Below the pieces are notes generated by a model that was given only the letters and a program-made list of their open reading frames with translations, was not told the DNA's origin and ran no database searches. Position numbers and translations under genes: made by a program. From Pseudomonadota bacterium (lineage in GTDB: Bacteria; Pseudomonadota; Gammaproteobacteria; UBA9214), in the NCBI GenBank assembly GCA_029287615.1, contig JARFQV010000067.1, positions 1 to 37,556 on the forward strand: a stretch of DNA of 37,556 bases, written 5' to 3'. Positions 1 to 8,398 of this stretch are shown piece by piece. The stretch's first letter is position 1, and the number at the start of each line of letters is the position of its first letter.

Positions 1-21
1 TAAAAATCGGAGTTGAACCCT

Positions 22-357
22 ATGAAAAAACCCTACCCCGTAAAGCTGATTTCAGTACTGCTGATCACCTTCGGGCTGGCCTCGGGCTGTGCCGCAACGG
101 ACAGCAAGTCCTCAGGCAGCAGTACGGATGCCACCAAGGCAATTGAAGCCGCGGATGATGCCATTGCCAAAGCCAAGGCGAATGACTGGATCTGGCGCGA
201 TACGGAAAAATTCCTGGATCAGGCCAAAGAGGCCGCTGCCAGTGGAGACTACGCCAAGGCCACACAACTGGCCGACAAGGCGAAGTTCCAGGCGGAAATG
301 GCGGCCAGCCAACACAAGGAGGAAACGACCAACCTCAGGTACAAGCTTTTCTTCTGA
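22..357 (+). CDS. soxK: Small Ala/Lys-rich lipoprotein, probable SoxXA-binding protein (SoxK/SAXB-like)
   Basis: Lipobox-like signal (LLITFGLASGCAA); motif WRDTEKFLDQAKEAAASGDYAKATQLADKAKFQ resembles SoxXA-binding proteins; lies directly upstream of soxX on the same strand. ATG at 22 preferred over the TTG at 13. Confidence 0.6.
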   Translation: MKKPYPVKLISVLLITFGLASGCAATDSKSSGSSTDATKAIEAADDAIAKAKANDWIWRDTEKFLDQAKEAAASGDYAKATQLADKAKFQAEMAASQHKEETTNLRYKLFF

Positions 358-409
358 GGCAAAAGTACACAAGCCGGTCTCATACTGGATCGCGCTGGCT
401 GCATAGTCA

Positions 410-600
410 ACTATAATAAATAACACTAAATTGTGTGAACGTTGGTAAACAACGATGGTCAATATCCATAAAGCTGCGCCAAACACGTCCTGCAACCGGT
501 ATTGACACCACCCGTATCGGAACGGGTAAACAAAATCTGCGCTGAACCAGGCACACTGCGTTCAGCTCAAAATCTACGACACTAACGAGGAGATACATCC
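410..600 (+). promoter_or_regulatory. Putative soxX upstream regulatory region with three short inverted repeats and a TTGACA box
   Basis: CGTTG-GTAAA-CAACG (440-454), ACCCGT-ATCGGA-ACGGGT (510-527), GCTGAAC-N12-GTTCAGC (541-566); TTGACA at 502-507; AGGAG-type RBS before the ATG at 601. Confidence 0.35.
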
Positions 601-975
601 ATGCGGCAATCAGCAAGCATGATTTCCACGGTCGCCTCAGCCGCAGTCTTGATGGGCACTCTGGCCATCATGCCCGCAACTACTTCGGCTGCTGAAGAGA
701 TGACCGTCATTGAACAGGGCAAGGAACTTGCCTATGACCGCAAACTTGGCAACTGTCTTGCCTGTCATCAGGTTGGAGAGGGTTCACTACCCGGGAATAT
801 TGGACCACCGCTGGTGGCAATGAAGGCTCGATTCCCGGACAGGGCCAAGCTGCGTGCCCAGATCTGGGACTCAACGGCGAGCAACCCCAACAGTATCATG
901 CCCCCATTCGGCAAATACAAAATCGTCAGTGAAGATGACATTGACAAGATCGTCGAGTACATCTACACACTATGA
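601..975 (+). CDS. soxX: Sulfur oxidation c-type cytochrome SoxX
   Basis: Signal peptide, CLACH heme motif, GNIGPPL and MPPFGKY motifs; followed by soxYZAB. Confidence 0.9.
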   Translation: MRQSASMISTVASAAVLMGTLAIMPATTSAAEEMTVIEQGKELAYDRKLGNCLACHQVGEGSLPGNIGPPLVAMKARFPDRAKLRAQIWDSTASNPNSIMPPFGKYKIVSEDDIDKIVEYIYTL

Positions 976-1007
976 AGAACACTGCATTATCGGGAGAAGC
1001 TAACGTG

Positions 1008-1478
1008 ATGAATATGAAACGCAGGACATTTTTAAGAGGCACCGTCGCAGCAGGTGCAGTCGGTGTCGCGGCCGGCACGGGGTTGCTAACACCCCGCATG
1101 GTGCTCGCTGCCTGGCCAAAGGCCGCCTTTGACGCGAAAACAGTGGATGCTGCTGTAAGTGCGTTGCTGGGATCCTCCAGTCTGACCGGTAGTGATCAGA
1201 TACAGATCAAGGCGCCGGATATAGCGGAAAACGGTGCTGTCGTACCCGTGTCGGTCACCACAGATATATCCGGAGTTGAATCAATCAGTCTGCTGGTGGA
1301 AAAGAACGCTGCTCCGCTGACCTCCAATTTCAAACTTGGCAAGGGAACGGAAGGGTACGTCTCGACCCGGATCAAGATGGGCAAGACCTCCAGCGTCATC
1401 GCCGTTGTAAAGGCGGACGGCAAGCTATACAGCCACGGTAAAGAGGTCAAGGTTACCATTGGCGGCTGTGGCGGCTGA
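1008..1478 (+). CDS. soxY: Thiosulfate oxidation carrier protein SoxY
   Basis: Tat signal (KRRTFLRGTVAAGAVG), C-terminal carrier motif GGCGG; start set at the ATG at 1008 after GGGAGAAG. Confidence 0.93.
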   Translation: MNMKRRTFLRGTVAAGAVGVAAGTGLLTPRMVLAAWPKAAFDAKTVDAAVSALLGSSSLTGSDQIQIKAPDIAENGAVVPVSVTTDISGVESISLLVEKNAAPLTSNFKLGKGTEGYVSTRIKMGKTSSVIAVVKADGKLYSHGKEVKVTIGGCGG

Positions 1479-1523
1479 TACGATACACGTACCCTGTTAA
1501 AGACAACGTAAAGAGGATAAACC

Positions 1524-1835
1524 ATGTCAAGCATCAAGATGCGAGCAAAGCTGGATGGTGGTGTAACAACCGTCAAGGCGCTCATCAGTCACCCTATGGA
1601 CACAGGCCTTGTCAAGGACAAGAAGACAGACAAGCTGATACCAGCCCATTTTATCCAGGAAGTCACCGTGACCCACAAAGGCACAACCGTGATGACAGCA
1701 GAGTGGGGCGGCGCGGTTTCGAAAAATCCCTATTTGTCCTTCCGCTTCAAGGGCGGCAGCGCTGGCGACACCCTGAAATTGAGCTGGGTCGACAACCAGG
1801 GCAAGAGTGATTCTTCCGAAGGCCAGATAAAATAA
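1524..1835 (+). CDS. soxZ: Thiosulfate oxidation carrier complex protein SoxZ
   Basis: SSIKMRAKLDGGVTTVKALISHPMDTG...; typical size and position after soxY. Confidence 0.93.
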   Translation: MSSIKMRAKLDGGVTTVKALISHPMDTGLVKDKKTDKLIPAHFIQEVTVTHKGTTVMTAEWGGAVSKNPYLSFRFKGGSAGDTLKLSWVDNQGKSDSSEGQIK

Positions 1836-1891
1836 GGCCTTGCCTGTCCGCAAGCCGGTAACCATCCAGATACTGGAGGAGAAGTATCAAC

Positions 1892-2728
1892 ATGAAGAAA
1901 CTCCTGACGATCACCACCGCACTGGCCCTGCTGGGCGCGGTACCCTACTCAGTGCAGGCTTCACCTGAGTCTGACCAGAAAACCTTCAGGGAACATTTCT
2001 ACAAGCGGTTTCCCGATACCAGCAAGGACGATTTCGTCAACGGCGTGTATTCCATCGATTCAGCCTCTCGCGAGCAGTGGGAAGAGATCGAGGAGTTCCC
2101 GCCTTATGAGCTGAATATCGAAAAGGGCAAGTCCCTGTTCAATACCCCGTTCAAGAATGGCAAGACCTACGCCAGCTGTTTCGAGAATGATGGTATTGGT
2201 ATCGCACAGAACTATCCCTACTACGATACAAAGTCAGGCCAGGTAAAGACCCTGGAACTCGAGATCAACGAATGCCGGACAGCCAATGGCGAGGAGCCCC
2301 TGAAATACGCAAAGGGCGCCCTCGCGGATATCTCCGCGTACATGCATTACACATCGCGGGGCAATGTGATCGATGTCGAGATCCCGAATGACCCGGGCGC
2401 GCAGGCCGCCTATGAAAGCGGCAAGAGGCATTTCTTCGCCAAGCGCGGCCAGCTCAACATGTCGTGTGCAGACTGTCATGTCTACAATCCCGGCAACAAG
2501 GTTCGTGCCGACATACTGAGTCCCGCACTTGGTCACGTATCGCACTTCCCGGTCTACCGCTCCAAGTGGGGAGGTCTCGGCACCCTGCACCGCCGCTACG
2601 GTGGCTGCAACAAGCAGGTACGCTCCAAACCATTCAAGCCACAGAGCGAGGAATACCGGAACCTCCAGTATTTCCACAGCTATATGAGCAACGGCCTGGA
2701 AATGAACGGGCCCGGGGCTCGCAAATAA
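1892..2728 (+). CDS. soxA: Sulfur oxidation c-type cytochrome SoxA (single CXXCH)
   Basis: Signal peptide; CADCH motif; C-terminal GGCNKQVRSKPFKPQSEEYRNLQYF typical of SoxA. Confidence 0.92.
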   Translation: MKKLLTITTALALLGAVPYSVQASPESDQKTFREHFYKRFPDTSKDDFVNGVYSIDSASREQWEEIEEFPPYELNIEKGKSLFNTPFKNGKTYASCFENDGIGIAQNYPYYDTKSGQVKTLELEINECRTANGEEPLKYAKGALADISAYMHYTSRGNVIDVEIPNDPGAQAAYESGKRHFFAKRGQLNMSCADCHVYNPGNKVRADILSPALGHVSHFPVYRSKWGGLGTLHRRYGGCNKQVRSKPFKPQSEEYRNLQYFHSYMSNGLEMNGPGARK

Positions 2729-2751
2729 GATTCATGGCCTGCCTGTACGAC

Positions 2752-2784
2752 GCCCGGCTTGGTTAACAAGTCGGGCTTTTTTTT
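2752..2784 (+). terminator. Intrinsic terminator between soxA and soxB
   Basis: GCCCGGCTTG-GTTAA-CAAGTCGGGC stem (one G-U) followed by T8. Confidence 0.75.
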
Positions 2785-2833
2785 CTCCAGCCGTTGCTAC
2801 ACGGTTGAGCGCAACTGATTCAGGAGAAGATCC

Positions 2834-4600
2834 ATGCGCATATCACGACGAGAATTTGTAAAACTGATGGGACTTGCCGGCGCGGCAGGCATGTTTCCAT
2901 CCTCCATCTTTGCTGCGAAGCGCACACCCGGAGACCTGTACGAAATCCCTAAATTCGGCAATGCCCGTATCCTGCATTTCACAGACTGCCACGCACAACT
3001 GATGCCTGTCTACTTCCGTGAACCCAACGTTAACATCGGTTTAGCAGATGCTTATGGCAGGGCCCCCCACATCGTTGGCAAGGCGCTGCTGAATCACTTC
3101 AATATCGAACCCGGAACAATCGAGGCCCATGCCTTCACCTACATCGACTTCGACGAAGGCGTCAAAACCTACGGCAAGGTGGGCGGCTTCTCGCACCTGG
3201 CAACCCTGGTCCAGCAGCTTCGTGCGGCGCATGGACCGGGCAACAGCCTTTTGCTGGATGGAGGTGACACGTGGCAGGGCTCGGGCACCGCCTTCTGGAC
3301 CCGGGGCAAGGACATGGTCGATGCCTGCAACCTGCTGGGGGTCGATGTCATGACCGGGCATTGGGAATTCACTTACCTCGCGGACGAGGTACTGGAAAAC
3401 ATCAAGAGTTTCAAGGGAGATTTTGTAGCCCAGAACGTCAAGGCCAAGGAAGACGCCCTGTTCGAGGGCATACCGGTCCATGACGAGGACACAGGACATG
3501 TGTTTCCTCCCTATACTATCAAGGAAGTCGGTGGTGCACGCATCGCAGTAATCGGACAGGCCTTTCCCTACACGCCCATTGCCAACCCCGGACGCTTTAT
3601 CCCGGACTGGACTTTCGGCATCAATGATGGCGACATGCAGGCCATCGTCGATCAGGTGCGCGAAAATGAGAAACCCGATGCTGTAATCGTCATCTCGCAT
3701 AATGGAATGGACGTGGATTTGAAGATGGCCTCCGTGGTAACCGGAATCGATGCGATCTTCGGTGGACATACCCATGATGGCATGCCGGCCCCGTCCCGGG
3801 TCAAGAATGCCGGCGGCACAACGCTGGTGACCAATGCCGGATCGAACGGCAAGTTTATCGGTGTAATGGACCTGGATGTGAAGGGAGGCAAGGTACGGGA
3901 CTTCCGCTACCGACTGCTGCCAGTATTTTCCAATCTGCTCGAGCCCGATCAGAAGATGGCGGCCTTCATCAGCAAGGTCCGGGAGCCCTACCTGGACCAG
4001 TTGAATGAGGAACTCGCCGTTGCCGATGAGACCCTCTATCGTCTTGGCAACTTCAACGGCACCTTTGACCAGGTGATATGCGATGCCCTGACCACCGCAA
4101 ATGATGCACAAATCTCTCTTTCCCCGGGATTTCGATGGGGCACAACGGTACCTGCCGGCCAGACGATTACCATGGAACACGTAATGGACCAGACCGGCAT
4201 GACGTATCCGGAGACCTATCGCCGGGAGATGAGCGGGGAAGACATCAAGCTGATCCTGGAGGATGTGTGCGACAATCTCTTCAATGCGGATCCCTACTAC
4301 CAGCAGGGTGGAGATATGGTGCGTGTCGGCGGTCTGGACTATGTGCTGGACCCGACCCAGGGATTCGGCAAGAGAATAAGCGACATGACGCTGAATGACG
4401 GCACCCCGATCGATGCCAGCAAAAAATATGTCGTTGCCGGATGGGCGACCGTGGGATCCAAATCCCCCGGTCCTCCCGTTTGGGATCAGGTAGCAGACTA
4501 CCTGCGCCTGCAGAAAACAGTCAAGATCGACCGGCTGAATACACCCAAACTGAAGAATGTGGAGGGCAATCCCGGTATTTCCAGTTACCGAAGCAGCTGA
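2834..4600 (+). CDS. soxB: Thiosulfohydrolase SoxB
   Basis: Tat signal; 5'-nucleotidase-like metallophosphatase motifs (HFTDCHAQ, LLLDGGDTWQGSG, GGHTHDG); 588 aa; follows soxA. Confidence 0.95.
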   Translation: MRISRREFVKLMGLAGAAGMFPSSIFAAKRTPGDLYEIPKFGNARILHFTDCHAQLMPVYFREPNVNIGLADAYGRAPHIVGKALLNHFNIEPGTIEAHAFTYIDFDEGVKTYGKVGGFSHLATLVQQLRAAHGPGNSLLLDGGDTWQGSGTAFWTRGKDMVDACNLLGVDVMTGHWEFTYLADEVLENIKSFKGDFVAQNVKAKEDALFEGIPVHDEDTGHVFPPYTIKEVGGARIAVIGQAFPYTPIANPGRFIPDWTFGINDGDMQAIVDQVRENEKPDAVIVISHNGMDVDLKMASVVTGIDAIFGGHTHDGMPAPSRVKNAGGTTLVTNAGSNGKFIGVMDLDVKGGKVRDFRYRLLPVFSNLLEPDQKMAAFISKVREPYLDQLNEELAVADETLYRLGNFNGTFDQVICDALTTANDAQISLSPGFRWGTTVPAGQTITMEHVMDQTGMTYPETYRREMSGEDIKLILEDVCDNLFNADPYYQQGGDMVRVGGLDYVLDPTQGFGKRISDMTLNDGTPIDASKKYVVAGWATVGSKSPGPPVWDQVADYLRLQKTVKIDRLNTPKLKNVEGNPGISSYRSS

Positions 4601-4619
4601 GTATTACCGTTCATTCCTG

Positions 4620-4658
4620 GCGGCACACACGGTGGACCGTGTGTGCCGCTTTGCTTTT
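4620..4658 (+). terminator. Intrinsic terminator after soxB
   Basis: Perfect 14-nt inverted arms GCGGCACACACGGT / ACCGTGTGTGCCGC followed by TTTGCTTTT. Confidence 0.75.
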
Positions 4659-4734
4659 CCACCGTTTTTCCAGTACTGCTTCACATGCTCCACCGGCCGG
4701 GGCTCACCCGGCTCTTTCACCACGGTGCGCGATA

Positions 4735-5652
4735 TCAGTAAACCGCGGTTACCGTATATCCGCGCTTATCCAGCAGCCGTAAGATCCCCTCCTCTCCGGG
4801 CAAGTGCAAGGCTCCCACCGCGACAAAGACATTCCCTGCACCGAGATAGGCCGAAAGGCGGTCCGCCATGCGATAGTTCCGCTCGTTGATCAAACGAGCC
4901 CGTAAATCTTCTGCCAGTTTCCGATTTCCGCTGGCCATCAATTCCTCGTTAATCCTGACCAGCCGCGCAAGATCACGCGCACGGTAGGCCTGTAACAGCT
5001 CAGTAAAGATCCCCTCCATCAGGTCCCGCTGTTGCAGGGTTTCCTCCAGCATGGCGACCTGATCTTCGACTGACATATCCTCGAAGATGCCTATCTGTTC
5101 CTGGACGGTTTCCAGGCCATGGATCGGCATGCCCTCTTCCTGCGCCCTCGTGTAGAGGACATAGTCCAGGAACATTCCGGTTCGCATCTCCGGCATGGCC
5201 AGCGCGGTTGCCACTGCCCACGGCTTCATCCTGTCGAGCAACCGTTCGGGTATGCCGCGCTCCTCCATGGCCGAAGCGGCTTTGCGGAACAGCTGCTGCC
5301 CAAGAACCGACGACAGCCGGTTTCCATCCGTGAACAGCATCGCCTTGCTCGTGTATATCATCATGCTGGTGTCGAGAACCACTTCGAGCACAAGCTGGTC
5401 CGAATCCATGAAGGCCTTCTCTACGACTGCGGGCAAGGTTGAAACGGAAGGATCCTCGGAGTGGATGGTTCCGAACAGGTAGCTGACACCTCCGTCACCA
5501 TTATCGATCTTCCATAACAGACCCTGCCCGTTGACAACACCCAGGGCGGAAACCCGGGAGCCGGTCAACAGGATCAGGGCAAGTATCAGAAGCACTCCTC
5601 CCCGCCTTGCTCGTGGTCCGTAGCGCGGGGACTCAACTCTTGCCATTTCCAT
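4735..5652 (-). CDS. TraB/GumN family protein
   Basis: LLWKIDNGDGGVSYLFGTIHSEDP... and C-terminal NVFVAVGALHLPGEEGILRLLDKRGYTV are typical of the family. Confidence 0.85.
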   Translation of the reverse strand: MEMARVESPRYGPRARRGGVLLILALILLTGSRVSALGVVNGQGLLWKIDNGDGGVSYLFGTIHSEDPSVSTLPAVVEKAFMDSDQLVLEVVLDTSMMIYTSKAMLFTDGNRLSSVLGQQLFRKAASAMEERGIPERLLDRMKPWAVATALAMPEMRTGMFLDYVLYTRAQEEGMPIHGLETVQEQIGIFEDMSVEDQVAMLEETLQQRDLMEGIFTELLQAYRARDLARLVRINEELMASGNRKLAEDLRARLINERNYRMADRLSAYLGAGNVFVAVGALHLPGEEGILRLLDKRGYTVTAVY

Positions 5653-5798
5653 GCAAAACTGCCTTTTCAGCCGTCCTGTATTTTCATCATACCGGATCCT
5701 GCGGCACGTACAGTGTGAAATGATCCACATACCGGACACGTGGAAACCGAATGAACCAACTGATCGCCAAATACACTGTGTTTCGGTATCCTGTCACC

Positions 5799-6464
5799 AT
5801 GTCGGAACCGCAATCACAACACCCCATGGCCAGACGTTTTCGAGGGTTTTTACCCGTCGTGGTCGACGTGGAAACAGCCGGCTTCAATGCCAAACGGGAT
5901 GCACTGCTCGAAATTGCCGCAGTCACACTGGACCTGGACCAGGATGGACGGATATATCGTCGAGAAACAGTCTCCTGTCATGTGGAACCTTTTCCGGGGG
6001 CAAATCTTGACCCGGATTCGCTGGCGTTTACTGGCATCGATCCCTATCACCCCTTTCGTCTTGCCAAGCCGGAAGGGGTGGCACTGGAAACCATATTCAA
6101 ACCCATCCGCAAGATGGTCAGGGAATGTGGCTGCAATCGTGCCATACTGGTGGGGCACAATCCCTCATTTGACCTCGCCTTTGTCATGGCAGCCGTCAAC
6201 CGGGCCAATATCAAGCGCAACCCGTTTCACTCCTTTACTACCTTTGACACCGCCACCCTCGCGGGCCTGGCCTACGGGCAGACCGTACTGGCCCGAGCCG
6301 TGCAGGCAGCCGGGATGGATTGGGACAGTGCACAGGCACACTCTGCCGTCTATGACACGGAGAGGACCGCTGATCTCTTTTGCAACATTGTCAACCGCTG
6401 GCATGAGCTGGCAGACCAGGGAAATGTGGCGGTCCTGTCTGCCGATACTCAGCCAGATGCCTGA
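5799..6464 (+). CDS. rnt: Ribonuclease T
   Basis: [58 protein letters not shown] exonuclease motifs. Confidence 0.93.
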   Translation: MSEPQSQHPMARRFRGFLPVVVDVETAGFNAKRDALLEIAAVTLDLDQDGRIYRRETVSCHVEPFPGANLDPDSLAFTGIDPYHPFRLAKPEGVALETIFKPIRKMVRECGCNRAILVGHNPSFDLAFVMAAVNRANIKRNPFHSFTTFDTATLAGLAYGQTVLARAVQAAGMDWDSAQAHSAVYDTERTADLFCNIVNRWHELADQGNVAVLSADTQPDA

Positions 6465-7008
6465 AATCCCTGACCGGACGGAACAGATCCGCCAGTCTCA
6501 CGCTGGCCTGATCTACCGCGTCGTCATCAGTTGCAGTCGCGGTGAGAAGGTTCCGGATCTGGAACCGATTCTGGAACAGGCGGTACAAAACCAGTGGACT
6601 GAACTGGTAGCTGTTATACGCCGTATACTGGCGGGGCAACGCGGTGAATCACTGCTCTCCGGACTGGACGAGGAAGACAGGATCATCATCGACACAATCC
6701 TGCTTGGCCTGCAAAATCCGGAGACCCTGCCGAATCCGGAAACAAGACCCGATCCGGGGCTTGCCGCCCCGGGTATTGCCGGAATGATCCATGCGGCAAG
6801 AAGCGGAAATACCGACGCACTGCAACTCATCGCCAATATGGCAACACAGTTCATGCAGGCAGGAGGCGATATGGCATTGCTCGCCGCCAGAATACGCCCG
6901 CTGGTACTGGGTGAACGCAACGCCGACCTGCTTTGCGAGAAGATGTCTCCCAAGGGCGAAAAGCTGATGCTGAATATCCTTGCGGAACTCGAGCGGCTGG
7001 AAGAGTAA
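6457..7008 (+). CDS. Hypothetical protein overlapping the rnt 3' end
   Basis: ATG at 6457 overlaps the rnt stop by 8 nt; 183 aa, mostly helical, no family recognised. Confidence 0.65.
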   Translation: MPEIPDRTEQIRQSHAGLIYRVVISCSRGEKVPDLEPILEQAVQNQWTELVAVIRRILAGQRGESLLSGLDEEDRIIIDTILLGLQNPETLPNPETRPDPGLAAPGIAGMIHAARSGNTDALQLIANMATQFMQAGGDMALLAARIRPLVLGERNADLLCEKMSPKGEKLMLNILAELERLEE

Positions 7009-7164
7009 TGGTCTGTTCGCAGGTACCCGGATAACGTTACAATAGGATCATGATGATTGCGGTATCGTACCAGCCGGCGGTCAATGGCAGGCGACACCAG
7101 ACATACATAACCGTTTGCCAACAGGTTTAACGGTACACACCCATACCAATCCAGAAGGTTCTAA

Positions 7165-7854
7165 ATGATCAACAGGAAAGCTGTTTGTTTACTGGCAGTA
7201 TGGTTCACCAGCGCGGCTGCAGACGAAACCATCACCGTCTTTCAGCTTGATGGCTCCATACACTGCGATACGGCTGTGGTGACCACGCTTCAGGAAGCCA
7301 CGGATTTGCTGGAGAACGCGGATGTAACGGTTGTATCGGCCACTACGATGGCCGCCCCCTTCGAACTGCCTGGAGAGTGTGGCACCCCGACCGGCATGGC
7401 CAATGTCCTGGTCGTAAATGCGGCCGACTGGAAACGCCTGGTCATGAACCGCCCGGATGCACATGGCTTTGGCGTCTGGCTGTTCGACCAGCCGATTGTC
7501 GAGGTTTACAAATACGATGGAACCCTGCAATGCAATATGGGAAAAGAAGTCACACTGAAGCAGATGGCAAGGGAACTGCTGGCAAAAGACATCGAGGTCA
7601 GGGGCAGCCGGAAAGGAACGGATGGCATGGCACATATTGCCGTATGCGGTGCATCGACTGGCAATCTGAACATCTACAGCATCGATGCCGAGGCACTGCC
7701 GGCTGCGCAAAGACTCGGATTTCGACTGCTGATCACCCGGCAGATGACGTCCGGCATCAAGAGTCCCACACCGCTTCGCACAGGTCCTGCGCAATCCCGC
7801 ACACCGGCCGAAGCGCCCGGTTCCCTGTCAACGCAGACTCCACGGCTGTGGTGA
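7165..7854 (+). CDS. Secreted hypothetical protein with two internal repeats
   Basis: Sec signal; two copies of (I/V)xV(F/Y)xxDG(S/T)xxC...TLx...G(M)A(N/H) segments. Confidence 0.7.
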   Translation: MINRKAVCLLAVWFTSAAADETITVFQLDGSIHCDTAVVTTLQEATDLLENADVTVVSATTMAAPFELPGECGTPTGMANVLVVNAADWKRLVMNRPDAHGFGVWLFDQPIVEVYKYDGTLQCNMGKEVTLKQMARELLAKDIEVRGSRKGTDGMAHIAVCGASTGNLNIYSIDAEALPAAQRLGFRLLITRQMTSGIKSPTPLRTGPAQSRTPAEAPGSLSTQTPRLW

Positions 7855-7876
7855 AACCGGCAGAGTCCGTTATCCC

Positions 7877-8392
7877 TTAGCGGCTGTTTATCACCTGCGC
7901 CGACAAGGTCGCATCCAGCCAGTAGCAGTCCTCTCTGTTCGCAAGGAGTTTATCCACGAAGAGGATACTGGCCGCGAGGTTATCCCGTGCCCGGGCCGAG
8001 ATCGGCTGCCCGAGACCGAATTCGTATCCACGGATCGAGAGCAGATAGGCCGGTGGCGGGTGGTCGCGAGTAACCTCTTTATAGATATGCAAAACCGTGG
8101 CCGGACTAACGGAATGCGTGGTATAGCTACAGTCCTGTATCGCAACCAGACGGGTATACTCGAAAGGTTCGCTCGCCGATACGCTGGCATCGACGAACAA
8201 TACCTGCTCCCTGCCCTGCAGATCCAGCGCATGCTCGATCTGGAACTGGTAGTCGGTCTGGAACTCGATTCCATCCAGTCCTCGATCACCGGATTCCCGG
8301 ATCCCCTGTATGAGGGCTGGTCCGAGCGCATCGTCACCCCGCGAGGGGTTTCCGCAGGCAAACAGCAGGACCGGTGCGACAGAATCACGCAT
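7877..8392 (-). CDS. hoxW: [NiFe]-hydrogenase maturation endopeptidase HoxW
   Basis: LLFACGNPSRGDDALGPAL motif; directly downstream of hoxH. Confidence 0.85.
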   Translation of the reverse strand: MRDSVAPVLLFACGNPSRGDDALGPALIQGIRESGDRGLDGIEFQTDYQFQIEHALDLQGREQVLFVDASVSASEPFEYTRLVAIQDCSYTTHSVSPATVLHIYKEVTRDHPPPAYLLSIRGYEFGLGQPISARARDNLAASILFVDKLLANREDCYWLDATLSAQVINSR

Positions 8393-8398
8393 GCATGA

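Noticed and set aside
3041-4180. 379-aa minus-strand ORF antisense to soxB
   Set aside because: Lies wholly opposite soxB, which has strong family evidence; the antisense translation has no recognisable domain. Typical GC-rich antisense frame.
5887-6456. Extended 5' part of the 373-aa ORF overlapping rnt
   Set aside because: This part is out of frame over RNase T; the credible start is the ATG at 6457.
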